Shown one piece after another: positions 8,092-16,565 of a DNA stretch of 64,000 bases (position 1 is the stretch's first letter; every line of letters begins with the position of its first letter). The stretch comes from Candidatus Copromonas faecavium (nom. illeg.). Lineage in GTDB: Bacteria; Bacillota; Clostridia; Lachnospirales; Lachnospiraceae. The DNA lies in assembly GCA_018712915.1 (NCBI GenBank), contig DVGC01000029.1, positions 1 through 64,000 of the forward strand, in the 5' to 3' direction. The notes beneath the pieces are model-generated. The model searched no databases and was not told the origin of the DNA. It saw only the letters and a program-made list of their open reading frames with translations. Both the position numbers and the translations under genes were made by a program.

Positions 8092-9099
8092 ATGGCAGAG
8101 GGAAGAATTACCAGTTTCCATGAAATTCTTGGAAATGAGATGATTAAGGAACATTTTCAAAAGGCAATAGAAACCCATCGGATTTCCCATGCCTATATTC
8201 TGACCGGGGAGGCGGGAACGGGAAGGAAATCCATTGCCAATGCGTTTGCAATGACACTTCTTTGTGAAAAGGGAGGAACAGAACCGTGTATGGTATGCCA
8301 CTCCTGCAAGCAGGTGCTAAGCGGCAACCATCCGGATTTGATTTACGTGACGCATGAAAAGCCCGCCAGCATCAGTGTGGATGATATCAGGGAGCAGATC
8401 AATGACACCATCATGATTCGCCCCTACAGCAGCTATTATAAAATTTATATTGTGGACGAAGCGGAAAAGATGACCATTCAGGCGCAGAATGCTCTTTTAA
8501 AGACGATTGAGGAGCCGCCGTCTTATGCGGTTATTATTCTTATTACCACCAATCAGGAGGCTTTTCTTCCTACTATTTTGTCCAGATGCGTGCAGTTAAA
8601 GCTGAAACCTTTAAAGGATTTCACGGTAAAAAGTTATCTGACGGAACATTTAAGCGTTCCGGAAAAGGATGCAGAAATCTGCGCGGCTTTTGCCAGGGGA
8701 AATCTTGGAAAGGCCATTCACCTTGCTTCTTCCGATGAGTTTAAAGAGCTTTACAAACGGGTCATGAACCTGATGAAGAATGTTGATACCATGGATATTG
8801 TTATGCTCTTGGACTGCATTCGGGAGATGAAGGAACAGAATTTCGATATTTACGAGGTTCTGGATTTGATGCAGCTCTGGTACCGGGATGTGCTGATGTA
8901 TAAAGTAACGAAGGATATGAACCTTCTGATTTTTAAAGACGAGTATCGAATGATCAATGAAATGGGGCAGAAAATCGATTATGCCGGCCTGGAGGAAATT
9001 CTAAAGGCAATCGATACGGCAAGAACCCGGCTGGACGCCAACGTAAATATGGAACTGGCTATGGAGCTTCTTCTGCTGACCATGAAGAACCCGTCATAA
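8092..9099 (+). CDS. holB: DNA polymerase III subunit delta'
   Basis: 335 residues from the ATG at 8092, chosen because GGGAGGGA lies seven bases upstream; a TTG further up lacks a ribosome site. Clamp-loader AAA+ protein: HAYILTGEAGTGRKS (Walker A position), zinc-binding cysteines in CEKGGTEPCMVCHSCK, IVDEAEKMTIQAQNALLKTIEEPP (Walker B and sensor region), and the SRC motif in TILSRCVQL. It acts with tau/gamma and delta to load the beta clamp in chromosome replication. Followed 13 bases later by ricT, as in Bacillus. Confidence 0.96.
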   Translation: MAEGRITSFHEILGNEMIKEHFQKAIETHRISHAYILTGEAGTGRKSIANAFAMTLLCEKGGTEPCMVCHSCKQVLSGNHPDLIYVTHEKPASISVDDIREQINDTIMIRPYSSYYKIYIVDEAEKMTIQAQNALLKTIEEPPSYAVIILITTNQEAFLPTILSRCVQLKLKPLKDFTVKSYLTEHLSVPEKDAEICAAFARGNLGKAIHLASSDEFKELYKRVMNLMKNVDTMDIVMLLDCIREMKEQNFDIYEVLDLMQLWYRDVLMYKVTKDMNLLIFKDEYRMINEMGQKIDYAGLEEILKAIDTARTRLDANVNMELAMELLLLTMKNPS

Positions 9100-9112
9100 G
9101 GAGCGAACAGGA

Positions 9113-10024
9113 ATGACGAAAGTAATAGGAGTCCGTTTCCGGAAGGCTGGAAAGGTATATTATTTCAGCCCCGGAGACAATGAAATAAAAAACGGGGACC
9201 ATGTGATTGTGGAAACCGCCCGCGGTGTGGAGTATGGTTATGTAGTTCTTGGCACCCATGAGGTGGAAGACAAGAAGGTGGTACAGCCTCTGAAACCGGT
9301 TATCCGAATGGCTACACCGGCGGATGAGGAAACAGAAATAAAGAATAAAGAGAAGGAAAAAGAGGCGTTCCAGATCTGCCTGGAGAAAATCAAAAAGCAT
9401 GGTCTGGAAATGAAGCTGATTGATACGGAATATACCTTTGACAATAACAAGGTGCTGTTTTATTTTACGGCTGACGGAAGAATCGATTTCAGAGAGTTGG
9501 TAAAGGATCTGGCATCTGTGTTTAAGACCAGAATCGAGCTGCGTCAGATCGGTGTGCGCGACGAGACAAAAATCCGCGGAGGAATCGGAATCTGCGGCCG
9601 TCCGCTTTGCTGCTCTTCCTATTTATCAGAATTTATTCCGGTATCCATTAAAATGGCCAAGGAGCAGAATCTGTCTTTGAATCCGTCAAAAATTTCCGGC
9701 GTATGCGGCCGTCTGATGTGCTGTTTAAAGTATGAGGAAGAGACATATGAGGATTTGAACAGCAAGCTTCCCAACATCGGGGATTATGTGATGACGGACG
9801 ATGGTTTAAGGGGCGAGGTTCAGAGCGTCAGCATCCTGCGGCAGCTGGTGAAGGTGATTGTAACCACCAACGGGGATGAGAAGGAAATCCGCGAATACCA
9901 TGTAAACCAGTTAAAATTCCGTCCCAGGAGAAAGAAAGAGAAGTCTCAGGTCAACGATGCGGAGTTAAAGCAGCTGGAGGCTCTGGAAAAAAAGGAAGGA
10001 AAATCGAAGCTGGATGACGATTAA
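9113..10024 (+). CDS. ricT: PSP1-domain protein RicT (YaaT)
   Basis: 303 residues. Opens with KVIGVRFRKAGKVYYFSPG and a GDHVIVETARGVEYGYV segment typical of PSP1 proteins. The central domain carries the conserved cysteines GICGRPLCCSSYL and GVCGRLMCCLKYE, the ligands of iron-sulfur clusters in the Bacillus RicAFT (YmcA-YlbF-YaaT) complex, which promotes RNase Y maturation of operon mRNAs. The C-terminal tail is Lys/Glu-rich. The gene overlaps trmN6 by 11 bases. RicA and RicF partners are not in this window. Confidence 0.94.
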   Translation: MTKVIGVRFRKAGKVYYFSPGDNEIKNGDHVIVETARGVEYGYVVLGTHEVEDKKVVQPLKPVIRMATPADEETEIKNKEKEKEAFQICLEKIKKHGLEMKLIDTEYTFDNNKVLFYFTADGRIDFRELVKDLASVFKTRIELRQIGVRDETKIRGGIGICGRPLCCSSYLSEFIPVSIKMAKEQNLSLNPSKISGVCGRLMCCLKYEEETYEDLNSKLPNIGDYVMTDDGLRGEVQSVSILRQLVKVIVTTNGDEKEIREYHVNQLKFRPRRKKEKSQVNDAELKQLEALEKKEGKSKLDDD

Positions 10025-10751
10025 GTTAAAAGAACAGGAACGGCTGGATGATCTGCAGAGAAATGGACTGAAAATCATTCAGAAAACGGATGGATTCTGT
10101 TTTGGAATGGATGCAGTTCTGCTTTCTGGATTTGCTGCAGTAAAGCCGGGAGAGAAGGTTCTGGATCTGGGGACGGGAACGGGGATCATCCCCCTTCTCC
10201 TTTCTGCAAAGACGGAGGGACAGCATTTTTCCGGCCTGGAGATTCAGGAAGAAGTTGCGGAAATGGCGGCCAGAAGCGTAGCGCTCAATGGCCTGGAAGA
10301 AAAAATTAAGATTGTTCACGGAGATATTAAGGAAGCCAGCCGGATATTCGGAGCGGCTTCCTTTGACGTCGTTGTCACAAATCCTCCTTATATGAATGAT
10401 GCTCATGGCCTGAAAAATCCGAATGAGGGGAAGGCAATTTCCAGACATGAGGTGCTCTGCACGCTGGAGGATGTGATCCGGGAAGGAACGAAAGTTTTAA
10501 AATCCGGAGGGCGGATGTATATGGTTCACCGGCCTCACCGGCTGATGGAAATCCTGGGGACCATGCGGGCTTATAAGCTGGAGCCGAAGAGAATGAAGTT
10601 CGTTCATCCGTATTTGGATAAAGAGGCAAATATGGTGCTAATCGAGGCTGTGCGCGGAGGCGGTACCTGGATGAAGGTGGAAGCGCCGGTGGTAGTTTAT
10701 CAGGCTCCCGGGGTTTATTCGGAAGAAATTTACCAGATTTATGGATATTGA
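10014..10751 (+). CDS. trmN6: tRNA1(Val) adenine-37 N6-methyltransferase family (YabB/YfiC)
   Basis: 245 residues. A class I SAM methyltransferase: motif I VLDLGTGTGIIPLLL (residues about 49-63) and the base-methylating signature NPPYM (about 123-127), which marks amino-methyltransferases on adenine. The start LKEQERLDDLQRNGLKIIQK is typical of the YabB/TrmN6 family that modifies A37 of tRNA1(Val). Overlap with ricT by 11 bases indicates translational coupling. Identity to the family is firm; the exact tRNA target is inferred. Confidence 0.92.
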   Translation: MTIKLKEQERLDDLQRNGLKIIQKTDGFCFGMDAVLLSGFAAVKPGEKVLDLGTGTGIIPLLLSAKTEGQHFSGLEIQEEVAEMAARSVALNGLEEKIKIVHGDIKEASRIFGAASFDVVVTNPPYMNDAHGLKNPNEGKAISRHEVLCTLEDVIREGTKVLKSGGRMYMVHRPHRLMEILGTMRAYKLEPKRMKFVHPYLDKEANMVLIEAVRGGGTWMKVEAPVVVYQAPGVYSEEIYQIYGY

Positions 10752-10785
10752 TGAGTAGGGGATGATTGAAAAATCATACAGGAGT

Positions 10786-10985
10786 CCGGGAAGAACTATC
10801 CGTAGCGGGAAAAGTTATCAGTATTGGAAAGAACTGTCAGAATCGGAAAGAGCCATCAGTATGAAAAAGAATTATCCGTATCTGGAAGAGCTATCAGCAT
10901 CAGAAAGAATTATCCGTGTCGGAAAGAGTTATCAGTGTGAAAGGATCAGCATCAATAAGAATTTTCAGTACCGAAAAGACATGTA
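10786..10985. repeat. Degenerate tandem repeat, about 19-bp period
   Basis: GGAAAGAAYTATC-like blocks recur near 10789, 10808, 10826, 10845, 10863, 10884, 10902, 10921, 10939 and 10972, i.e. every 18-20 bases, about ten copies. The plus strand is open from 10762 for 74 codons, but every repeat drifts and no ribosome site stands out, so I treat it as non-coding. It fills most of the gap between trmN6 and rsmI. Confidence 0.85.
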
Positions 10986-11043
10986 AGAATACAGGAAATC
11001 GGAAAGAACTGCCGGAATGAACCGGGAGCCGCAGGAGGAAGGT

Positions 11044-11910
11044 ATGCAGGGAAAGCTTTATTTGTGTGCGACGCCGATAGGAAATCTTGAGGACATTACG
11101 CTCAGGGTTCTGCGGACATTGCAGGAAGTGGATTTAATTGCAGCGGAGGATACGAGACACAGCATTAAGCTTCTGAATCATTTTGAGATTAAAACGCCCA
11201 TGACCAGCTACCATGAGTATAATAAGGTGGAAAAAGCCAGGTATCTTGTGGATAAGATGCGGGAAGGGCTTAATGTGGCGTTGATAACAGATGCCGGAAC
11301 GCCTGGAATTTCCGATCCGGGAGAGGAGCTGGTGCGGCAGTGTTATGAGGCCGGTATTGAACTGACGTCTCTGCCTGGCCCGGCGGCCTGTATTACCGCT
11401 CTTACTATTTCCGGACTTCCCACCAGACGGTTTGCGTTCGAGGCTTTTCTTCCTTCTGAAAAAAAAGAGCGCCAGAGAATTTTAAAGGAGATGGAACGGG
11501 AGACCAGGACCATTCTTTTATATGAAGCTCCTCACCGGCTGGTGCGAACCCTGACGGAGCTTCTGGAAGTGCTGGGCGATAGGAATATTACGATCTGCAG
11601 GGAACTGACAAAGAAATATGAGACTGCTTTCCGAACTACCTTTTCAGGTGCTCTGGCTCACTATGAGACAGAGGAACCGAAGGGGGAATGCGTGATTGTA
11701 ATAGAGGGAAAGAGTGCAGAGGAAATTCAGAAGGAACAGGAAAAATCCTGGGAATCCATGTCCATCGGGGAACATATGGAAATCTATCTGTCGTCCGGAA
11801 TGGAAAAAAAGGAGGCCATGAAACAGGTGGCAAAAGACAGAGGCATCAGTAAGAGAGAGGTTTATCAGTATCTGGTAAAAGGGGAGGAAGGAAAGGAGTC
11901 GTTGCAATAA
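11044..11910 (+). CDS. rsmI: 16S rRNA (cytidine-1402-2'-O)-methyltransferase
   Basis: 288 residues from ATG 11044, chosen for the GGAGGAAGG ribosome site just upstream. RsmI of the tetrapyrrole-methylase fold: LYLCATPIGNLEDITLRVL, AAEDTRHSIKLLNHF, ALITDAGTPGISDPGEELV, SLPGPAACITALTISGLP, and GECVIVIEG. It 2'-O-methylates C1402 in the ribosomal P site. It closes the holB-ricT-trmN6-rsmI block conserved with Bacillus (yabC). The last 50 residues form a helical tail (GEHMEIYLSSGMEKKEAMKQ) common in the family. Confidence 0.96.
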   Translation: MQGKLYLCATPIGNLEDITLRVLRTLQEVDLIAAEDTRHSIKLLNHFEIKTPMTSYHEYNKVEKARYLVDKMREGLNVALITDAGTPGISDPGEELVRQCYEAGIELTSLPGPAACITALTISGLPTRRFAFEAFLPSEKKERQRILKEMERETRTILLYEAPHRLVRTLTELLEVLGDRNITICRELTKKYETAFRTTFSGALAHYETEEPKGECVIVIEGKSAEEIQKEQEKSWESMSIGEHMEIYLSSGMEKKEAMKQVAKDRGISKREVYQYLVKGEEGKESLQ

Positions 11911-11960
11911 GGCTTGTAGTTATGCAAAACGACAATGAAACTGGATATTTAAAACAGCTG

Positions 11961-11999
11961 AACGGATCCTAAAATATTTTATTTGGGGATTCGTTTTTC
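11961..11999 (+). terminator. Terminator of the rsmI block
   Basis: AACGGATCC at 11961-11969 pairs with GGATTCGTT at 11987-11995 (one G-U), ending in a T-rich tract. Confidence 0.8.
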
Positions 12000-12094
12000 T
12001 ATAAAAATATTTTTAGTTTGTATATGAACCTGACGGAGAAGGGATACGTCTGATTCTCTATACACAATTTTAACAATCCATCCTGATTTCTGCA

Positions 12095-12123
12095 TTGCAA
12101 AAAACAGCAAAATGTGGTATACC
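12095..12123 (+). promoter_or_regulatory. Promoter of trk genes
   Basis: TTGCAA at 12095-12100, 17-base spacer, TATACC at 12118-12123; about 65 bases of leader precede the ATG. No c-di-AMP riboswitch was recognised in the leader. Confidence 0.5.
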
Positions 12124-12193
12124 TCCATATACCCACAGTTTTTTGGGGACAGATGATTTGAAAAATACGGAAGGAAAGAGGAGAATTATTTCG

Positions 12194-13498
12194 ATGGGTT
12201 TTATAAATTATATAAAACGTCAGCCATCAGGGCGCATTATTGCTTTGGGCTTTGCGCTGGTAATTTTAATTGGATCCGGACTTTTGATGCTTCCCTGCAG
12301 CATCCAGGAAGGGGTAACGGTCAGGTATATTGATGCGTTATACACATCTACCAGTGCGGTCTGTGTTACGGGACTGATAGCCATTGATGCGGGAGATACG
12401 TTTACGCCGTTAGGACAGTTTTTTCTGGGAATGCTAATTCAGATTGGCGGTCTTGGCGTGACTTCCGTTGGAGCCGGCGTGATTATCATTATGGGGCGGA
12501 AGGTGAATCTGAAGGGAAGAAACCTGATTCGGGAAGCCATGAATTTGGATTCCGGCAAGGGTCTGGTGGTATTTGTCAAGAGCATCTTTTATACAACGCT
12601 GTTTTTTGAACTGTTAGGAGCTCTTTTGAGTTTTACGGTGTTTATCCAGGATTACCCCTTTGTCAAAGCTGTAGGACTCAGCCTGTTCCATTCGGTTGCA
12701 GCTTTTAATAACTCCGGTTTTGACATTTTCGGCGGCGGAAAAAATATGATTCTTTACCAAAACAATGTGCTGCTGAATCTGGTGACCTGCGGCCTGATTT
12801 TTTTTGGCGGAATCGGATTCCTGGTAATCCGGGAACTTTTGGCGAAAAAATTTCGCTGGAAAAAGCTGACCATGCACAGCAGAGTGGTTTTGTCAGTCAG
12901 CGGTGCTTTGATTGTTGTGGGGACGGTGCTGCTTAAAATGACAGAGGATATCACCTGGCTGGGAGCATTTTTCCACAGCGTTTCTGCAAGAACGGCCGGT
13001 TTTTCTTCTTATCCGCTGAAGGAGTTTTCCAATGCGGGACTGTTTGTTTTGATTATTTTAATGTTTATCGGTGCATCTCCGGGTTCTACCGGCGGCGGTA
13101 TCAAAACCAGTACCTTTTTCACACTGATTCTGGGAATCAAGTCGGCAGCTACCAATCAGTCAGAGAAAGCCTTCCATTTTTCCCTTCCCAGGGATACATT
13201 CCGCAAGGCGGCGGTGATAACGCTGCTGGCACTGGCTGTGGTACTGACGGGAACTTATCTTATGATGATTATGGAACCGGATCTGCGGCTGATTGATATA
13301 CTGTTTGAAGTGACCAGTGCTTTTGGAACGGTTGGGCTTTCCACAGGAATCACAGGGGATCTGACTGACGGAAGCAAGCTGTTATCGATTTTGATTATGT
13401 ATATTGGCCGCCTGGGGCCGCTGACAATCGCTTCTCTTTGGTATTTTTCCAGAGGCGAGAGGGTTGGATATCCGGAGGGAAATATTGCCATCGGATAA
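12194..13498 (+). CDS. TrkH/KtrB potassium channel subunit
   Basis: 434 residues from ATG 12194, which has GAGGAG ten bases upstream; the frame extends 33 codons further but without a ribosome site. A four-fold-repeat K+ uptake protein with about eight membrane helices and four pore loops whose filter glycines are visible: TSAVCVTGL, NNSGFDIFGG, SARTAGFSS and SAFGTVGLSTG. GSTGGGIKTST matches the intramembrane loop of KtrB. The short N-terminus favours KtrB over TrkH. It works with the RCK protein encoded 130 bases downstream. Confidence 0.94.
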   Translation: MGFINYIKRQPSGRIIALGFALVILIGSGLLMLPCSIQEGVTVRYIDALYTSTSAVCVTGLIAIDAGDTFTPLGQFFLGMLIQIGGLGVTSVGAGVIIIMGRKVNLKGRNLIREAMNLDSGKGLVVFVKSIFYTTLFFELLGALLSFTVFIQDYPFVKAVGLSLFHSVAAFNNSGFDIFGGGKNMILYQNNVLLNLVTCGLIFFGGIGFLVIRELLAKKFRWKKLTMHSRVVLSVSGALIVVGTVLLKMTEDITWLGAFFHSVSARTAGFSSYPLKEFSNAGLFVLIILMFIGASPGSTGGGIKTSTFFTLILGIKSAATNQSEKAFHFSLPRDTFRKAAVITLLALAVVLTGTYLMMIMEPDLRLIDILFEVTSAFGTVGLSTGITGDLTDGSKLLSILIMYIGRLGPLTIASLWYFSRGERVGYPEGNIAIG

Positions 13499-13628
13499 CG
13501 GCGGACGAAAGGCCTGAAGTGAATCAGAGGGGTATGGGCGGTGATAGCGCTCATAACAAACAGGAAAGCCTCTTCGCAGTAAGATGGAAACGAACGCGAA
13601 AAGAGATGGGCAAAGGAGAATAGGGAAT

Positions 13629-14303
13629 ATGTTTTTTGGGAGAGATAAAAAGGAAAGAGATTCTTATGGAATTATCGGTCTGGGCCGGTTTGGCTATGCA
13701 TTGGCGGAAAGTCTGGCGGAGTCCGGCGCAGAGCTTTTAGTGATCGATAAGGATGAGGAAAAGGTACGGGCGGCCAGAGAATTTACGGAAAATGCGCTGG
13801 TGATTCATAATCTGGATAAAAAGACGTTAAAGGATACGGGCATTCAGAACTGCGATGTGGCTGTGGTCTGCATCGGAGAAAATATGGAATTTTCCATCCT
13901 TACCACCTTAAATCTGGTGAGTCTGGGAATTCCGACCGTTATTGCGAAGGCAACCAGCAAGGAGCACGGAGAAATTTTATCCCGTCTTGGAGCAGAAGTG
14001 GTTTATCCGGAAAGGGATATGGCCATTCGCCTGGCAAACCGGCTGGAAACGGCGAAGGTTCTTGATTATATTCAGCTGAGCGAACAGATTAATATTTCCA
14101 AGCTTCAGGTACCCCGCAATTTTATTGGAAAAACTGTGAAGGAGAGCGGGATCCGGCCAAAGTTTGGTCTGAATGTCATTGCCATTGAAAATAATGGTCA
14201 GGTGGAAGAAATTATTAAACCGGACTATTCATTCCGGGAAGGTGACGTGCTGATTGTCTCAGGAAACCGGGAAAATGTGCTCCGGCTGGCAGAGGAAAAA
14301 TAA
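13629..14303 (+). CDS. TrkA/KtrA RCK-domain regulatory subunit of K+ uptake
   Basis: 224 residues from ATG 13629 (AAGGAGAA upstream); an ATG 45 bases earlier lacks a site. N-terminal RCK/TrkA-N Rossmann domain: YGIIGLGRFGYALAESL (GxGxxG) with an acidic VIDKDEEKV at strand end; C-terminal TrkA-C domain from about residue 140 (NISKLQVPRNFIGKTVKESG), which binds c-di-AMP in KtrA homologues. This cytoplasmic ring gates the TrkH/KtrB pore. Pairing and order support a two-gene operon. Confidence 0.94.
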   Translation: MFFGRDKKERDSYGIIGLGRFGYALAESLAESGAELLVIDKDEEKVRAAREFTENALVIHNLDKKTLKDTGIQNCDVAVVCIGENMEFSILTTLNLVSLGIPTVIAKATSKEHGEILSRLGAEVVYPERDMAIRLANRLETAKVLDYIQLSEQINISKLQVPRNFIGKTVKESGIRPKFGLNVIAIENNGQVEEIIKPDYSFREGDVLIVSGNRENVLRLAEEK

Positions 14304-14675
14304 AGAAGGAAAAAGAAGACGGCCGAAGGGCAGCGAACGAGAAAGGTAAAAGGCGAGAAGAGGCAGAAGGCAGAAAAGTAAGCGAATAAAAGGCGGGAAA
14401 AGACAGACAGCAGAAGAACAAGAAAAGGAAAAGGCGAGAAGGAAGAAAAACAAGAGAGGCAAAGGTAAGCAAAGCCGAAAACGCGAAAAAACTGGATTTT
14501 CGTATTTTACATTTTCTTGTCAGTGATTTTACAAAGACAGGGTAGCGGGTACCGGTTGTTTTCAGATAGAATCATCCCATATGAATATTTCCGCAAACTG
14601 TGGTTCCATAAGGTGCGTATGCGTCCGACGGGCAAACGGTGCGGGAAATCAGAGGATGATTTCAGGAGGATGACG
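14304..14675. other. Purine-rich low-complexity spacer
   Basis: 14304-14470 is almost entirely A/G on the plus strand with recurring AGGCGAGAAG, GGCAGAAGGCAGAAAAG and similar words. No gene is supported. 14471-14675 is ordinary sequence holding the ribosome site of the next gene. The plus strand is open from 14517, in frame with the next gene, but shows no start signal before 14670. Confidence 0.6.
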
Positions 14676-16352
14676 ATGAGAATAACTGGAAAAAAAGCGC
14701 TGGCCCTGTCTTTTTGTGTGACGGCGGCTTTGCAGATGGGGGCATTTCCCGTATTGGCACAGGAAGTTTCAATGAGAAAAATTGCCGGATATGAAGCTGG
14801 ACAGTTTCATGTGGACGGCGGTGTAATGGAAATCGTAGCATATAACCGGGCGACAGACTATGCCTATGCTGTAAATGGTCAGACAGGAATGCTGACGGCC
14901 ATTCCTCTCGCCAATCTGACGGACGGAGGTTCTGCAGCAAATCTGCAGGGAACGGATATTGATGTGAAAAGCCTTGTGGAAGGACAGGATTCTTCTTTCG
15001 TTTACGGGGACATGACATCGGTTTCTGTTTCTCCGGACGGAACCCGGCTGGCGGTGGCTCTTCAGGCAGAAGGATATGCAGATTCCGGACGGGCAGCGAT
15101 TTTTGGCTGCAGCAGTGACGGATCCCTTACACTCCGGGGAATTGTAGAAACGGGAGTTCAGCCGGACATGATTGTGTTTGCCACCAATCAGACGGTTCTC
15201 ACGGCTGATGAAGGAGAGCCCAGGGAAGGATACGGGGAAGGAACCGTGGATCCGAGGGGTTCGGTGACGGTGATTGACGCGGATCAGCTGACCGGTACTG
15301 TGACAGGCTTTGATGCGTTTGATTCTGAAGAACAGAGAGCAGCCCTGGTTTCCTCCGGTGTTGTTCTGAAAAAAGGAACCAGTCTGTCTGTTGATCTGGA
15401 GCCGGAATATATCGCCGTTTCTGACGGAAAAGCGTATGTGACCCTGCAGGAGGCCAATGCCATTGCGGTTTTCAATATCACGGGACAGGCGTTTGAGGGA
15501 ATTTATTCCGCGGGCTTTGAAGATTACAGCGTGACTCCGGTGGATATTGACAAGAAGGATGACGGTTATGCAGCGAAAACGTATCCGTCTCTGATGGGAA
15601 TCCGGATGCCCGATGGAATTGCTGCATATTCTGTCAATGGAACCACTTATCTGGTGACAGCCAATGAAGGCGACGGACGGGAATGGGGAGACGAGGATCT
15701 GGGAACCTTCTATCTGAATGAGGACGAAAGAGACTTCGGAGACGGAGATGTTTCGCCCACTGGCGCGATTACGGCAGCCAATTCCGGTTTGAGCGGAAAG
15801 GTGACGTTCTTTGAAAGCGGGGATTATGACGGACTGGACGGAAGGAAGGATTATCTGTTCGGAGGCAGAAGCTTTACTCTTTATCAGGTTTCTGAAACCG
15901 GTATTTCTCCGGTATATTCCAGTGGAGATGCCTTTGAATCCCTGACAGCGTCCGCTCTGCCGGAGTATTATAACAGCTCCAACGATAACGCGGTGCTGGA
16001 TGACCGGTCCGGCAAAAAGGGTCCGGAACCGGAGAGCGTAACGGTAGGCTCTGTGGACGGAAGAACTTACGCGTTTGTGGCACTGGAGCGTACCGGAGGA
16101 ATCATGGCTTATGATGTGACGGATCCGGCGGCGGTTTCCTGCGAAACCTATATTAACACCAGAGATTTTGCTTCCGTCGTAAGTGGGTCGGAAGAATACG
16201 AAGATGGTGAGCTGGATAAGTGGGTGACCGGCGGCGATGTGGCGCCGGAAGGACTGGCCTTCATTCCGGCAGAGGAAAGCCCGACGGGTGAGGCGCTGCT
16301 TCTTGCCGCCTGTGAGGTATCTGGAACCGTTGCTGTCTATCAGGTGCAGTAA
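14676..16352 (+). CDS. Secreted choice-of-anchor I family beta-propeller protein
   Basis: 558 residues from ATG 14676 (AGGAGG six bases upstream). Signal peptide MRITGKKALALSFCVTAALQ with cleavage near VLAQE. The mature protein has the choice-of-anchor I pattern: a YVTN/LVIVD-type beta-propeller with VSPDGTRLAVALQ, a TADEGEPREGYGEG motif, VTANEGDGREWG, and KGPEPESVTVGSVDGRTYAFVALERTGGI near the end, where many family members have the same Glu-Pro-Glu and LER strings. Often annotated as alkaline-phosphatase-like, but no phosphatase active site is seen. No sortase or lipid anchor, so probably released or wall-associated. Confidence 0.88.
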   Translation: MRITGKKALALSFCVTAALQMGAFPVLAQEVSMRKIAGYEAGQFHVDGGVMEIVAYNRATDYAYAVNGQTGMLTAIPLANLTDGGSAANLQGTDIDVKSLVEGQDSSFVYGDMTSVSVSPDGTRLAVALQAEGYADSGRAAIFGCSSDGSLTLRGIVETGVQPDMIVFATNQTVLTADEGEPREGYGEGTVDPRGSVTVIDADQLTGTVTGFDAFDSEEQRAALVSSGVVLKKGTSLSVDLEPEYIAVSDGKAYVTLQEANAIAVFNITGQAFEGIYSAGFEDYSVTPVDIDKKDDGYAAKTYPSLMGIRMPDGIAAYSVNGTTYLVTANEGDGREWGDEDLGTFYLNEDERDFGDGDVSPTGAITAANSGLSGKVTFFESGDYDGLDGRKDYLFGGRSFTLYQVSETGISPVYSSGDAFESLTASALPEYYNSSNDNAVLDDRSGKKGPEPESVTVGSVDGRTYAFVALERTGGIMAYDVTDPAAVSCETYINTRDFASVVSGSEEYEDGELDKWVTGGDVAPEGLAFIPAEESPTGEALLLAACEVSGTVAVYQVQ

Positions 16353-16439
16353 AGGGTCAGATGCAGGAAAGGCCAGGTACAATAATGGGTCAAATTCTGG
16401 AAAAGCCAGGTACAGTAAATGGCCGGATATGGAAAACAC
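16341..16439. repeat. 33-bp tandem repeat that includes the stop codon
   Basis: CAGGTGCAGTAA at 16341, the last three codons and stop of the propeller gene, recurs as CAGGTACAATAA at 16374 and CAGGTACAGTAA at 16407: exact 33-bp spacing. Each unit also carries a GGRTCA / GGAAAA-GCCAGG core; the third fades by 16439. Confidence 0.9.
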
Positions 16440-16473
16440 TTAGGCGTTGAAAGATTGACTGCAGTAAGAAAAT

Positions 16474-16564
16474 AAAAAGACCGGACGGTCTGGAAAACCG
16501 CCCCGTAAGCCAGAGAAAGCTCTCATGGCCGGGGCGGTTATAAACCAGCCGTCCGGTCTTTTTT
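16474..16564. terminator. Bidirectional terminator between convergent genes
   Basis: A two-stage hairpin: AAAAGACCGGACGG pairs with CCGTCCGGTCTTTT on the outside and ACCGCCCCG with CGGGGCGGT inside. A-run on the left and T-run on the right serve both strands. Confidence 0.92.
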
Positions 16565-16565
16565 C

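Noticed and set aside
10762-10986. 74-codon frame across the 19-bp repeats
   Set aside because: Repeats drift in frame, no family match and weak ribosome site; treated as a repeat array, though a small protein cannot be fully excluded.
11911-12193. c-di-AMP (ydaO) riboswitch ahead of the trk genes
   Set aside because: No conserved ydaO core elements were recognised; only a terminator and a promoter are supported.
14769-16439. 556-codon open frame on the minus strand opposite the propeller gene
   Set aside because: Shadow of the plus-strand gene, which has a signal peptide, ribosome site and family motifs; the minus reading lacks any start signal and recognisable family.
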